Assembly: GCF_029893355.1 (NCBI RefSeq)
Contig: NZ_JARZAI010000031.1
Location: 26,819 to 90,818 of the forward strand
DNA: 64,000 bases
From: Kitasatospora sp. MAA4
Lineage (GTDB): Bacteria > Actinomycetota > Actinomycetes > Streptomycetales > Streptomycetaceae
Direction: 5' to 3'
The position numbers and the translations under genes are program-made. Below the pieces are notes generated by a model, which saw only the letters and a list, made by a program, of their open reading frames with translations, was not told the origin of the DNA and ran no database searches. This document shows positions 8,328 through 17,544 of this stretch, one piece after another. The number at the start of each line of letters is the position of its first letter. Within the stretch, counting starts at the first letter, position 1.

Positions 8328-9028
8328 GGGACGGAACCGCCGTGGCCGGGGGAAAGAAGAAAAAGAAGAGACCGCTGAAGGACGGCACGTACGGACCGCC
8401 GTCCCCGCGCCCCCGCCGCGACGGGCGAGCCCTGACGCTGTCCCCACGCACGGTTCGCCGGACCAGCGCCCTGCTCGCGCTGCTCACCCCGCTGACGCTG
8501 ATCGGCCTCGCGACGCTCGCCTCGAACCCGGACTACGGGCCCTTCGCCTTCATCACCGCCATCCTGGTGATCATCGCCGCAGTGCTCGGCCTGATGCTGA
8601 TACGCCCCAGCGGATGGTTCCTCTGGCCGGGCGTGCTGCTCGTGATCCTCCTGCTGGTCCTGCCCATGCAGGTCTTCACGTCCGAGGTGATGCGCTACCG
8701 CGGCGTGCCCACCGAGGTGGTGATCACCGCCATGCACAGCAGCAAGAAGAAGAACGGCGGCCTGAGCTGGACCTGCGACATCCGCCGCGCCGACGGGCTG
8801 CCCCTGCCGCACGCCAAGCTGTCGACCTCCGACTGCTGGGATCCGGACCAGGTCGGCACCACCACGACGGTCCTGGTCGACCGCGACGGCTGGGTGCCGC
8901 CGACGTCGACCGACCAGGACTACACAGGACTCGACTACGGCGTCGCCGCCGTCGGCGTCACGGCCGCGCTCTGGGCACTGCTCTCCCTCGGGGCCGGCCG
9001 CCGCACGCTGCGGCTCGCCGGCAGCTGA
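8324..9028 (+). CDS. Hypothetical membrane protein with three or four TM segments
   Basis: 234 residues. A strongly basic N-terminus (GGKKKKKRP) is followed by three hydrophobic segments (about 46-66, 70-90 and 95-115), a soluble part of about 80 residues with two Cys (SWTCDIRR, STSDCWDP), and a last TM near 205-222. The ATG at 8324 overlaps the methyltransferase stop; an in-frame GTG at 8342 after GGGACGG is an alternative start. Family not recognised. The extracytoplasmic domain may have a disulfide. Confidence 0.7.
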   Translation: MRDGTAVAGGKKKKKRPLKDGTYGPPSPRPRRDGRALTLSPRTVRRTSALLALLTPLTLIGLATLASNPDYGPFAFITAILVIIAAVLGLMLIRPSGWFLWPGVLLVILLLVLPMQVFTSEVMRYRGVPTEVVITAMHSSKKKNGGLSWTCDIRRADGLPLPHAKLSTSDCWDPDQVGTTTTVLVDRDGWVPPTSTDQDYTGLDYGVAAVGVTAALWALLSLGAGRRTLRLAGS

Positions 9029-9039
9029 CCCGCAACGCG

Positions 9040-9079
9040 CGATCGGCCCGCCCCCGGTCGCCAGGGTGCGGGCCAATCG
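9040..9079. terminator. Bidirectional terminator hairpin
   Basis: GGCCCGC (9045-9051) pairs with GCGGGCC (9068-9074) and is extended by CGAT/ATCG outside one mismatch. It lies between convergent genes ending at 9028 and 9096, so it can stop transcripts from both sides. No U-tract, as is usual in streptomycetes. Confidence 0.65.
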
Positions 9080-9095
9080 TCGGTGCGCTGGGGGC

Positions 9096-9392
9096 TCAGC
9101 TGGCCCCGAACTTCTGCAGACCGGCCTGGACATCGTCGTAGTTCATCACCGGAATGAAGCTGATCTTGGCGCCGAGGTCCTGGAAGAACGGCTCGGCGAC
9201 GGTCGGGATGTCGGACGGCTCCTTGAGGTCGAAGACGATGTATCCGGTGCGCTGCCCGTCCTGCGCTCCGAAGTACGCGGCCTCCGGCTTGATCCGGTCG
9301 AAAACCGACTTCATGGTCGCGGCCAGCGTGTTCGCGGTGATCGCCTTGTTCGCCTTCTCGGTGTCCATCTGGACCGTCAGCAGCACCCTCAT
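9096..9392 (-). CDS. Small conserved protein, probable alpha/beta-barrel (DUF3303-like)
   Basis: 98 residues beginning MRVLLTVQMDTEKAN. The beta-alpha-beta pattern, with a KPEAAYFGAQDGQR segment and a C-terminal LGAKISFIPVMNYDDVQ, is typical of a family I associate with dimeric alpha/beta-barrel (DUF3303-like) proteins, sometimes loosely named pantothenate synthetase. No catalytic residues can be named. ATG 9392 follows GAGGTGGAG. No signal peptide or TM segment. Confidence 0.65.
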   Translation of the reverse strand: MRVLLTVQMDTEKANKAITANTLAATMKSVFDRIKPEAAYFGAQDGQRTGYIVFDLKEPSDIPTVAEPFFQDLGAKISFIPVMNYDDVQAGLQKFGAS

Positions 9393-9551
9393 GTCGCTCC
9401 ACCTCTGGTTGGCGTTCCGGCACCCCTGTGCCTCCTGCCATCGTGGCCGCGCCCCGGGCACTCGGCAGCCGGGGTAGGGCATCGGGGTCACGCCCGAACG
9501 CCGCCTGCGCACAGTGGGCATGCTGGGAGGTGAAGGACGAGGAGATCCGCC

Positions 9552-10574
9552 ATGAACGATCCGATCCTGACCCCGGAGGAGCTGCAGTCCCTGGCCGCCG
9601 CCGGAACCGCCGCCCCCTCGCTGCTCAACACCCAGCCGTGGCGCTTCTGTGCGCACTCCGGCGCCCGCACGCTGCGGGTGTACGCGGACCCGCGGCGCGC
9701 CCTGCCCCGGACGGATCCGGAGGGCCGGGCGCTGCACCTCTCGGTGGGCACCGCGGTGTTCAATCTGCGGGTCGCGGCCTGCCACCTGGGCCGGGAGCCG
9801 TCCGTACGGCTGCTGCCGGAGACCTCCGACCCCCTCCTGCTCGCCGAACTCGACCTCTCGCGGGGTGCCGCGGGCCCGGCCCCGGGTCCGTTCGGAACGG
9901 ACCTGTACGCCGCGATCGCGCAGCGCCACTCCAGCCGCCTGCCGTTCGCCGAGCGCGAGGTGGCCGAGACGGTCCTCGGCGAGCTGACCGCGGCCGCCCG
10001 GGAGGAGGGGGCGGTGCTGTCCGTCCTGGACGCGGACGGGGTGCGGCGCGTGATGGACCTGACGAAGGAGGCCGAGCGCCGTACCGCCGACGACCCGGCG
10101 CGCCAGGCCGAGACCCGGGAATGGCTGCGCCCGTGGGAACCGGCCTCCGACGGCATCGTCCTGAGTGCGCTGGGGCCGCCCGACAGCCAGGCCCACGTGC
10201 CGATGCGCAGCTACACCGGCCGGCCACCGGCCGTCAGCGTGCCCGCTGAGCCCTTCGAGGCGATGCCGCAACTGGCTCTGCTGTCCACCCCGAGCGACCG
10301 CCCCTCGGACTGGCTGCACGCCGGCCAGGCATTGGAGCGGGTCTGGCTGCTGGCGACGGCGCACGGCGTGCGGATCTCCGTGATGCACCAGGCCCTGGAG
10401 TGGCCGCAGACCCGGTGGGAGCTGCGCGATCCGAACGAGGGTCCCGGGTTCGCCCAGACGGTGCTGCGCCTGGGCTACGGGCCGCCCGGACCCGCGGCGC
10501 CGCGCCGCTCGGTGGCCGAGGTGCTGGAGATCGTCGGCGAGCCCGCCCTTTCACACAACGTGCAGAACCTTTGA
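9552..10574 (+). CDS. Acg-family nitroreductase-like flavoprotein
   Basis: 340 residues with the PSLLNTQPWRF signature near residues 24-34. This signature marks the Acg (Rv2032) branch of nitroreductase-fold proteins, in which a lid replaces the substrate-access site and FMN may be stored. In mycobacteria, Acg belongs to the DosR hypoxia regulon. ATG 9552 follows AAGGACGAGGAGA. Its last 24 bases overlap, tail to tail, the end of the synthase gene on the other strand. Activity here is not predictable. Confidence 0.85.
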   Translation: MNDPILTPEELQSLAAAGTAAPSLLNTQPWRFCAHSGARTLRVYADPRRALPRTDPEGRALHLSVGTAVFNLRVAACHLGREPSVRLLPETSDPLLLAELDLSRGAAGPAPGPFGTDLYAAIAQRHSSRLPFAEREVAETVLGELTAAAREEGAVLSVLDADGVRRVMDLTKEAERRTADDPARQAETREWLRPWEPASDGIVLSALGPPDSQAHVPMRSYTGRPPAVSVPAEPFEAMPQLALLSTPSDRPSDWLHAGQALERVWLLATAHGVRISVMHQALEWPQTRWELRDPNEGPGFAQTVLRLGYGPPGPAAPRRSVAEVLEIVGEPALSHNVQNL

Positions 10575-12617
10575 TGCACCGTGGCGGATGGCGGTGGTGA
10601 TGTCGGCGGCCCAGTGCGCGGGGTGGTGGTGTCCGAGGAGGTCGGCGAGACGTTCCAGTCGGATGCGGCGTTCGTCGGGGGCCAGGGTCAGGGCCCGGTG
10701 CAGGGTGTCCACGAGGTCGGCGGGTGAGCGGGGGTCGGTGAGGAGAGCCGCGGAGCCGAGCCCGACGGCGGCGCCGGTGTGGCGGGAGAGCACCAGGACG
10801 CCGGAGCGGCCGGCGGCGTGCTGGGCGGCGATGTACTCCTTGGCGGTCAGGTTCATCCCGTCCTGGAGGGAGGTCACCCAGAACACGTCGGCGGCGAGGT
10901 AGTGGTCGATCACCTCGGCGAACGGCAGGCTGCGGGGCAGGTACTCGATGGGCTGCCAACCGGCGGCGCCCCAGGCGCGGTTGACCTCACCGATGCGGTG
11001 CTCCAGTCGCCGGCGGGTCGCCTCGTGGGAGGTGATGCCGGCCTCGGGAGGCGGGCACACCAGGCGGAACCGCAGCCGTCCGCGCAGCTCGGGGCGGCGG
11101 GCGAGCAGGGCCGCGACGGCCTCGACCTTCTGCACGGGGGCCTTGGCGTAGTCCAGGCGCTCGACGGAGAGCACCAACAGGCCGTCCGTCGGCTCGGCCC
11201 GGGGCCGGCGGGCGCGGGCCAGGGTTTCGATGGCGGCCCGGTCGATGCCCAGCGGATGCACCCCCACCCGGGGCGGCCGCGGGGCGTCGGCGAGGAGGCG
11301 GCGGAAGTGTCCGGCGAAGGCCTCGGTGTGGAATCCGGCCCAGTCCAGGCAGCTCAGCGAGGCAAGGATCTCGGGAGCGCTGGGAAGGGTGGCGAAGACC
11401 TCCGGCGGCGGGAAGGGGGTGTGGTGGAACAGGCCGACCCGCAGATCGGGCCGGGTGGGGCGAAGCAGGCCGGGGACCAGCCAGAGGTTGTAGTCGTGGA
11501 GCCAGACCGTGGCGCCGGGCGCGGCCCGGGCGCTGATGTGGTCGGCGAAGCGGGCGTTGACCTCGCGGTAGCGGCCCCAGGCCTCGGGGTCGAAGCGCAC
11601 TCTCTCCGGCTGGGACATCAGGACCGGCCAGAGCGTCTCCTTGCAGGCCTGGTGGAAGTAGCCGGCCCACTGCGCGGGGCTCAACGGGACGAAGGACAGC
11701 GGGAGTCCGGTGTCGTGCCGCTCCAGGTCCGCCGGTGGCGCCTCGGGTTCGAGGACGGCGGCGGTGGCCCACAGGGCCTGCGGGTTCGCGGTGAACAGGC
11801 TGCGCAGGGTGGGCAGGATGCCGTTCGGGCTCGCGGGTGCCCGCCAGCCGTCCCGGGTCCAGTGCACGGGCGGTCGGTGGTAGCCGATGACGAGCGGGTG
11901 CTCGCGCTCCACCCATCCCAGGTCCTGCAAGGCCGACAGGATGCCGGCAGCGCCGGGCCGGTCGGGGCGGTGGACGCCGGCGTCCTCGGGGACGGCTTCG
12001 AGCAGGGCGGGTTCGGCGTTGCCGACGATCACGCCGCGGGCACCGAGCCCGAACAGCGACAGGTCGTTCAGGGAGTCACCGGCGACCAGGACCGAGTCCA
12101 TCGGCCAGTGCTGCTCGGCGGCCAGGGCCGCGAGCGCGTTGCCCTTGCTCGCCCCACGCGGCAGCACGTCGAAGTAGCGGTCCGCCGAGTACAGCCAGGT
12201 ACAGCCCAGCGCCTGTACGGCGTCGGTGATCTCGTGCGTGAGGTGTTCGGGGCGCAGGTGGAACGAGCAGCGGCCGGACTGGCTCACGCCGTGCTGGTAC
12301 GTCAGGCCTGGCAGGCCGCGTAAGGCCTCGCGGACCCGGCGTGCCCCTGGCCAGCCGCTGCGCAACCCGCGCTGGATGGCCTCCACCGGGGTCAGGTCCG
12401 CGCCGTCGACCACGCTCGCCCCTACGTCGGCGATGATCCAGCGGGGCCTGGGCACCAGCGGGTCCCGCAGCACCTCGCGTACCGAGGACGGCCCGCGGCC
12501 GGTCGCGAAGACCACCACCACCTCCGGGTGGCGGGCCAGCGCGGCGTGCAGGCGGCGGCGGTCGGCCCGCTCGCCGCCCAGCAGCGTGCCGTCCAGGTCG
12601 GTGACCAGGATCCTCAT
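10551..12617 (-). CDS. HAD phosphatase-GT20 fusion: glucosylglycerol-phosphate (or trehalose-phosphate) synthase/phosphatase
   Basis: 688 residues. The N-terminal 260 form a HAD-IIB phosphatase (DLDGT at residues 7-11, SKGNAL, GDSLNDLSLF). The C-terminal 430 form a GT20 synthase with HDYNLWLVPG, SVERLDYAKA and DGMNLTAKEYIAAQ. OtsA enzymes have HDYH at the first site; HDYN with the N-terminal phosphatase order recalls bifunctional GgpPS, which makes the osmolyte glucosylglycerol from glycerol 3-phosphate. The order is opposite to the common plant TPS-TPP fusion. ATG 12617 was chosen because DLDGT then lies at the usual distance; an upstream ATG at 12689 adds a basic stretch unlike the family. 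Product specificity is inferred. Confidence 0.8.
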   Translation of the reverse strand: MRILVTDLDGTLLGGERADRRRLHAALARHPEVVVVFATGRGPSSVREVLRDPLVPRPRWIIADVGASVVDGADLTPVEAIQRGLRSGWPGARRVREALRGLPGLTYQHGVSQSGRCSFHLRPEHLTHEITDAVQALGCTWLYSADRYFDVLPRGASKGNALAALAAEQHWPMDSVLVAGDSLNDLSLFGLGARGVIVGNAEPALLEAVPEDAGVHRPDRPGAAGILSALQDLGWVEREHPLVIGYHRPPVHWTRDGWRAPASPNGILPTLRSLFTANPQALWATAAVLEPEAPPADLERHDTGLPLSFVPLSPAQWAGYFHQACKETLWPVLMSQPERVRFDPEAWGRYREVNARFADHISARAAPGATVWLHDYNLWLVPGLLRPTRPDLRVGLFHHTPFPPPEVFATLPSAPEILASLSCLDWAGFHTEAFAGHFRRLLADAPRPPRVGVHPLGIDRAAIETLARARRPRAEPTDGLLVLSVERLDYAKAPVQKVEAVAALLARRPELRGRLRFRLVCPPPEAGITSHEATRRRLEHRIGEVNRAWGAAGWQPIEYLPRSLPFAEVIDHYLAADVFWVTSLQDGMNLTAKEYIAAQHAAGRSGVLVLSRHTGAAVGLGSAALLTDPRSPADLVDTLHRALTLAPDERRIRLERLADLLGHHHPAHWAADITTAIRHGASKVLHVV

Positions 12618-12838
12618 GCGGTGCCCCTTTCGGCGAGGTGGGCGAAGGCCGTCGTGCGCCCGCTCGTCCCCGGCCCGCCGCACGCGCACCCTTCGCCGAT
12701 CGCCACGTGGAAATGCACTCCGGCGGTCGGGCCGGAGTGCATCGCGGATCAGGATCGGGACGCTAACACGAACTGATCACCACGTGAATGGGGCATGCCA
12801 ACGACGGCACCTGCAGGGGTCGCGGCGTGGTCGCGGCG

Positions 12839-13780
12839 TTATCCCAGGGCCAGCCACTGGCGCAGCCCGGCGGCGTCGAGCGCCCGGCTGGAACCGGGGC
12901 CGGCGGTGGCGGCCCCTCCGCAGGCGACGCCGGCGGCGAGGCAGCCGGGCAGCTCCTCCCCGGCGAGGAGGGCGTGCACGAACCCGGCGTTGAAGCAGTC
13001 ACCCGCCCCGGTGGTGTCCACGACCTCGACCGGGACGGCGGGAACGTCGTACCGCTTCCCGTCCCGGACCGCGCAGGCCCCCTGCCCGCCGCGCTTGACG
13101 ACCACCGTGCGCACGAGCCCGCCGAGCGTGTCCAGGGCGCCGTCGACCGTGGCGGCGCCGGTCAGCCGCAGAGCCTCGGCCTCGTTGGGCGCGAAGACGT
13201 CCACGCCGGCGAGAACCTCGCGCACCGTGGGGGTGTCGAGGGTGGCCGGCCCGTCCTGGCAGTCCATGAACACCCGGGTGCCGAGCTGCCGGGCGACCCG
13301 CAGCGCGACCAGCACGGCTGCGCCGTACTCCAGTTGGGGCAGCATCAGCACCTCGGGGCGGTGTTCGCGCAGCAGCGCGTCGAGCCGCGGCGCCGCGTAC
13401 GGGTCCTGGTAGCTGACCATCGCCCGGTCGCCAGGGTTCGACAGCGCCACCGTGACGCTGCGCAGCGGCGCGGTGCGGTGGCGGAATCCGGCCTCGTCCA
13501 GCCCCTCCGCGCGGGCTGCGGACAGGACGAGCGAGCTGAACACGTCGCTGCCGAAGTCGGTGGCCCACACCACGTCGTGTCCCAGGCGGCGCATGGCCAT
13601 CGCGGGCGTGAAGGCCCCGCCGGGCAGCAGGTCGAGCGCGCCGGCGAAGACCTCGGTGCCGGGTCGGACGGGCCGCGCGAGGTCCTGGAAGATCAGATCG
13701 GCGAAGTAGGCGCCGACGACCAGCACCTCGCGTCCGCTCCGCCCCCGAGCCTGCTGACCTCCATCGATGCCCGACCTCAT
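12839..13780 (-). CDS. PfkB-family carbohydrate kinase
   Basis: 313 residues with the ribokinase-fold signatures LLPGGAFTPAMAMRRLG (sugar side, about residues 52-68) and DTTGAGDCFNAGF (catalytic Asp and anion hole, about 247-259). It phosphorylates a sugar or sugar-like alcohol with ATP. It lies upstream of the HAD-GT20 gene on the same strand with a 221-bp gap, so co-transcription is possible but not required. Substrate cannot be read; adenosine- and fructose-type kinases share this pattern. Confidence 0.82.
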   Translation of the reverse strand: MRSGIDGGQQARGRSGREVLVVGAYFADLIFQDLARPVRPGTEVFAGALDLLPGGAFTPAMAMRRLGHDVVWATDFGSDVFSSLVLSAARAEGLDEAGFRHRTAPLRSVTVALSNPGDRAMVSYQDPYAAPRLDALLREHRPEVLMLPQLEYGAAVLVALRVARQLGTRVFMDCQDGPATLDTPTVREVLAGVDVFAPNEAEALRLTGAATVDGALDTLGGLVRTVVVKRGGQGACAVRDGKRYDVPAVPVEVVDTTGAGDCFNAGFVHALLAGEELPGCLAAGVACGGAATAGPGSSRALDAAGLRQWLALG

Positions 13781-13877
13781 CCGTCCGATCCCCTTCCCAC
13801 ACCGAGAGCAGGATCCTGCCCGGCTGGTGACTGGTTACGCACGAAGCGGATCGAGAACCGACGCGGGCCGGGCCGCC

Positions 13878-13883
13878 TAGGCT
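13878..13883 (+). promoter_or_regulatory. -10 box (TAGGCT) for the electron-transfer operon
   Basis: TAGGCT ends 6 nt before the ATG at 13890, which has no ribosome site. The arrangement predicts a leaderless transcript beginning at the response-regulator start. Confidence 0.55.
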
Positions 13884-13889
13884 GTGCTC

Positions 13890-14576
13890 ATGCAAGAGAT
13901 CGGCGCGGAGACCGCCGCACTGCGCGTTCTGGTGGTCGAGGACGATGCCGGGATCGCCCGGTCGCTGGTGCGCGGGCTGGACCGTGCCGGCTACGCGGCC
14001 CGGAGCGTGGGGAGCGGACACGCGGCGCTCAGTGCCGATCCGCTGCCCGACGTGGTGCTGCTCGACCTGGGGCTGCCGGACCTGGACGGGGTGGAGGTCT
14101 GCCGTCTGCTGCGCCGGCGGTGCGATGCGGCGATCATCGTGGTGACCGCCCGCGGCGAGGAGGGCGACCGGGTGTCCGCCCTGGACGAGGGCGCCGACGA
14201 CTACCTGGTCAAGCCGTTCGGTCTGGCCGAGCTGCTCGCGCGGATCCGGGCGGTGCTGCGCCGCACCCGCCCCTCCGGTGCCGAGCTGCTGCGCCACGGG
14301 ACGCTGACCGTGGACCCGCGCACCCGCAAGGTGAGCGTCGGCGGGAGCGATATCGCGCTCACGCCCAAGGAGTTCGACATCCTGGAGTGCCTGGCCGCGG
14401 ACCCGGGACGGGTGGTGACGCGCCGGGAGATCCTGGAGCGGGCCTGGGACGAGCACTGGTACGGCCCGACGAAGGTCCTGGACGTCCACATGGCGGCGCT
14501 GCGCCGCAAGCTCGGCGTGCCGGGGCTGGTGGAGACGGTCTACGGCCGGGGCTTCCGCCTCGGCGAGCCGGGCTGA
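13890..14576 (+). CDS. OmpR/PhoB-type response regulator
   Basis: 228 residues. The receiver domain has VVEDD (acidic pocket), VVLLDLGLPD with the phosphorylated Asp near residue 55, VVTAR and the DYLVKPF Lys loop. The C-terminal winged helix (about 130-225) contains LTPKEFDILECL and the VYGRGFRLGE end. ATG 13890 is taken rather than GTG 13884 because of the leaderless spacing to TAGGCT. First gene of the run through 19815; it probably controls the electron-transfer genes downstream. Confidence 0.93.
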   Translation: MQEIGAETAALRVLVVEDDAGIARSLVRGLDRAGYAARSVGSGHAALSADPLPDVVLLDLGLPDLDGVEVCRLLRRRCDAAIIVVTARGEEGDRVSALDEGADDYLVKPFGLAELLARIRAVLRRTRPSGAELLRHGTLTVDPRTRKVSVGGSDIALTPKEFDILECLAADPGRVVTRREILERAWDEHWYGPTKVLDVHMAALRRKLGVPGLVETVYGRGFRLGEPG

Positions 14577-14582
14577 ACGGGC

Positions 14583-16016
14583 ATGACCCGTCGGATCGCG
14601 CTGACCGTCCTGGCGCTGGTCACCGTGCTGCTGGTGCTCGCCGTGGTGCCGCTGGGGGTGTTGCTGACCCAGCGCGAGGAGACCTCGTTCCGCAGTGCCG
14701 CGGAGGCGAACGCCCGCACGCTGGCCTCCGCGGCCGAGGAGAACCTCTCGGACCACAAGGCGGACAGCGACATGCAGCAGCTGCTCGCCCAGGCGCAGCA
14801 GCAGGGCGGCTGCGCGGCGGTGTACGACGCGGCGGCGGCGGTGGTCGCCGCCGCCCCGTGCACCACCGCCACCGACGCGGGCGCCCGCGGCCTGGTCGCT
14901 GCCACGCTCGCTCCCGCTCAGCCGCAGACGTCGAACATGCGCTCCTCGACCGTGCGCTCCGACGACCGGTTGACGGTGGCGACTCCGCTCGGGGACGGCG
15001 CCGACGCGGTCGGGGTGGCGGTGCTGGTGACGTCCACCGACCCGCTCGACGACCGGATCGCGGTGGTCTGGGGCTGGCTGGCGCTGATCGGGATCGCCGG
15101 GCTGCTGCTGGGAACCCTGGTCTCCGTCAGGCTGGCCCGCTGGGTGGGCCGCCCGTTGCAGGCGGTGGACGAGGCGGCCCAGCGGCTGGGCGAGGGAGCG
15201 CTGGACGTGCGCGCCCCGACCGGCGCCGGGCCCCAGGAGGTGCGGCGGCTCGCGACCACGTTCAACACGATGGCCGCGCGGACCGAGGCCCTGGTGCACG
15301 GCCATCGGACGGTCACCGCCGACGTCTCGCACCAGCTGCGGACTCCGCTGACGGCACTGCGGCTGCGGCTGGACCTGCTGGCTGCCGACGCCGAGGGCGA
15401 GGACGCGATCGAACTGGCCGCCGCCCAGGAGGAGACCGCCCGGTTGTCGCGACTGGTGGACGGGCTGCTCGCCGCGGCGCGCGCGGAGGCCGCGGTACCG
15501 CAGCCGGTCGCCGTACCGGTGGACCGGGTGGTCGCCGAGCGCCTGGCCGCCTGGGAACCGGTGGCGGCCGAGCGGCAGGTGCGGCTCAGCGCCCGCTGTC
15601 CGGAGGGGCTCACCGCGTTCCTCGGCTCCGAGGATCTGGACCAGGTGCTCGACAATCTGCTGGCCAACGCGCTGGATGCGGTGCCGGGCGGCGGGCAGGT
15701 GCACGTCGAGGGCGTCGCGGCGCCGGCCTCCTCGGGGCAGGGCGTCGTGCTGCGGGTGGTGGACGACGGTCCGGGGATGAGCCCTGCCGCCCGCGCGAGC
15801 GCCTTCCGGCGCTTCGGCACCCACGAGCCGGGCGGCACCGGCCTCGGCCTGGCCATCGTGCACCGGCTGGTGACGGCCAACGGCGGCACCGCGCGACTGA
15901 CGGACACCGCCGGGGGCGGCCTGACAGTGGTCCTGGAACTCCCGGCGGTGCCGCGCGGGCAGTCCCGGGCAAGCGGTCCGCGCCGGCGGCCGACTGGCCC
16001 GACACCCCCGCTCTGA
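14583..16016 (+). CDS. Membrane sensor histidine kinase
   Basis: 477 residues. Two TM segments (about 7-27 and 160-180) bound a sensor loop of about 130 residues containing two Cys. A HAMP linker follows, then HisKA with DVSHQLRTPLTALR (phospho-His about 248) and HATPase with NLLANALDA, DDGPGM and GTGLGLAIV. Cognate partner of the regulator that ends 6 nt upstream. The last 25 residues are Pro/Arg-rich. The extracytoplasmic loop shows no recognised ligand domain. Confidence 0.93.
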   Translation: MTRRIALTVLALVTVLLVLAVVPLGVLLTQREETSFRSAAEANARTLASAAEENLSDHKADSDMQQLLAQAQQQGGCAAVYDAAAAVVAAAPCTTATDAGARGLVAATLAPAQPQTSNMRSSTVRSDDRLTVATPLGDGADAVGVAVLVTSTDPLDDRIAVVWGWLALIGIAGLLLGTLVSVRLARWVGRPLQAVDEAAQRLGEGALDVRAPTGAGPQEVRRLATTFNTMAARTEALVHGHRTVTADVSHQLRTPLTALRLRLDLLAADAEGEDAIELAAAQEETARLSRLVDGLLAAARAEAAVPQPVAVPVDRVVAERLAAWEPVAAERQVRLSARCPEGLTAFLGSEDLDQVLDNLLANALDAVPGGGQVHVEGVAAPASSGQGVVLRVVDDGPGMSPAARASAFRRFGTHEPGGTGLGLAIVHRLVTANGGTARLTDTAGGGLTVVLELPAVPRGQSRASGPRRRPTGPTPPL

Positions 16017-16141
16017 CCAGGCCTTTCGCCGAGCTTTACGGGATCCGAAGGTTTTCCGAACGGGATCCCGACGAGCTGTCGGGGACGCTGGACGCGGGAC
16101 GACCACACCAGCGTCCGAGGCCCACCGTCAGGAGTACCGGC

Positions 16142-16585
16142 ATGCCGCACCTCGACCGACGCTCGGGCCAGCGCGCGCTTCGGCAGCGTGACCGGGGGCA
16201 TCGCCGGGTCGGCGTGGCCACCGTCGGCATCCTGGTGGCCGCGGCGGCGGGGTCGGTGGTCCTGGGCACGGGGTACGCCCAGTCCCTGCCGGGCAGTGCA
16301 CCCACCCCTACGCCTCACACGGCGGCGCCCACCGCACCCGCACCTGCACCCGCACCCGCACCCACGACCGCACCATCCCCGCCCGCGCCCGCACCCGTGC
16401 CGACACCGACCCACTCCCCCACACCCGTCGCACCCACCGGCACTCCCCATGCGGTCAGCACGCCCACAGCCCCCAAGCCCTCTCAGCCCGTTCAGCCCGT
16501 TCAGCCCCTCCAGCCCCCCGCCCAGCCGCCCGCACCGGTCGTCCAGCCTCCGCAGCCGCCGCCCACCAAGTCCGGTGCGTCATGA
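16142..16585 (+). CDS. Proline-rich single-TM protein ending SGAS
   Basis: 147 residues: a basic N-terminus (about 25 residues), one TM or signal-anchor (VGVATVGILVAAAAGSVVLG), then about 95 residues of Pro/Ala/Thr/Gln low complexity encoded by CCCGCACC-type DNA repeats. It ends TKSGAS. The stop overlaps the ApbE start (ATGA) and CAGGAG precedes the ATG. In related actinomycete loci this position can hold an FMN-binding protein with a Pro-rich linker; here no FMN_bind domain follows. It may be a wall-spanning tether or a reduced flavin carrier. Confidence 0.6.
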   Translation: MPHLDRRSGQRALRQRDRGHRRVGVATVGILVAAAAGSVVLGTGYAQSLPGSAPTPTPHTAAPTAPAPAPAPAPTTAPSPPAPAPVPTPTHSPTPVAPTGTPHAVSTPTAPKPSQPVQPVQPLQPPAQPPAPVVQPPQPPPTKSGAS

Positions 16586-17544
16586 GCGGCGGCACAGCCG
16601 GCCCCGGCGTCACCCGGTTCACCGCGCTCGGGACGACCGCCGTGCTGCTGGTCGCCGATCCCGCCCGGACGCGGGCGGCCCGGCAGGTGCTGGACGCCGA
16701 ACTCGCCGCGATCGACCTGGCCTGCAGCCGGTTCCGCCCGGACTCCGAGCTGTCCCGCGCCAACACCGCCGCCGGCCGTCCCGTCACCGTCGGGCCGCTG
16801 TTCGCGCAGGCGATCGACGCGGCGCTGCGGGCCGCCGAGCTCACCGTCGGCGCGGTCGACCCCACGGTCGGACCGGCGCTGGTGGCGCTCGGCTACGACC
16901 GGACCTTCGCCTCGCTGCGGCCCGAGGACGTCCGCCCGGTCGTGCCGGTCCGCCCGTCCGGCTGGCGCAGCATTGACTGGCGCCCCGAGAGCCGGCGCCT
17001 GCGACTGCCCGCCGGGACCGCACTCGACCTGGGCGCCACCGCCAAGGCGCTGGCCGCGGACCGTGCGGCCCGGGGAGCCGCCGACGCCGCCGGGTGCGGG
17101 GTCCTGGTCTGCCTGGGCGGCGACCTGTCCACGGCCGGAGCGGCCCCCGCCGACGGCTGGCAGGTGGCGATCGCCGACGACCACGCGGCGCCGCCCTCCG
17201 CGTCCGGCCCGGTGGTGGCCGTCCGCAGCGGCGGCCTGGCCACCTCCGGCACCGCCGTACGGACCTGGCGGCGCGGCGGCCGCACGCTCCACCACATCGT
17301 CGACCCCGCCACCGGAGACGTCCCCGAGCCGTTCTGGCGGACCGTCAGCGTCGCCGCCGCGACCTGTGTGGACGCCAACACGGCCGGCACCGCCGCCGTC
17401 GTCCGCGGCGAGGCGGCGCTCGGCTGGCTGCGCGAGAGCGGCCTGCCGGCCCGGCTGGTACGCGTCGACGGGTCCGTGGTCACGGTCGGCGGCTGGCCCG
17501 CCGACCCGCCGAGCCCGAACCGTGCCCAGGGAGGACCCCGATGA
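16582..17544 (+). CDS. ApbE-type FAD:protein FMN transferase
   Basis: 320 residues. Family features: FTALGTTAVLLVAD at the N-terminus, CSRFRPDSELSRAN, VDPTVGPALVALGYDRT, LDLGATAKALAADRA, VCLGGDLST, and the C-terminal HHIVDPATG and DANTAGTAAVV. ApbE attaches FMN covalently to Thr/Ser of (S/T)GA(T/S) motifs in flavin carriers. No signal peptide or lipobox is visible, so this copy appears cytoplasmic. It is translationally coupled to both neighbours (ATGA overlaps). No FMN_bind protein is encoded in the window. Confidence 0.92.
   Translation: MSGGTAGPGVTRFTALGTTAVLLVADPARTRAARQVLDAELAAIDLACSRFRPDSELSRANTAAGRPVTVGPLFAQAIDAALRAAELTVGAVDPTVGPALVALGYDRTFASLRPEDVRPVVPVRPSGWRSIDWRPESRRLRLPAGTALDLGATAKALAADRAARGAADAAGCGVLVCLGGDLSTAGAAPADGWQVAIADDHAAPPSASGPVVAVRSGGLATSGTAVRTWRRGGRTLHHIVDPATGDVPEPFWRTVSVAAATCVDANTAGTAAVVRGEAALGWLRESGLPARLVRVDGSVVTVGGWPADPPSPNRAQGGPR

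Noticed and set aside
12999..16106. Very long minus-strand frame opposite the two-component genes
   Set aside because: It has no domain motif and runs antisense to well-defined receiver and histidine kinase domains.
16336..16400. Possible CRISPR or minisatellite in the CCCGCACC repeats
   Set aside because: The units are short, irregular and within a coding Pro/Ala-rich tail; there are no spacers.
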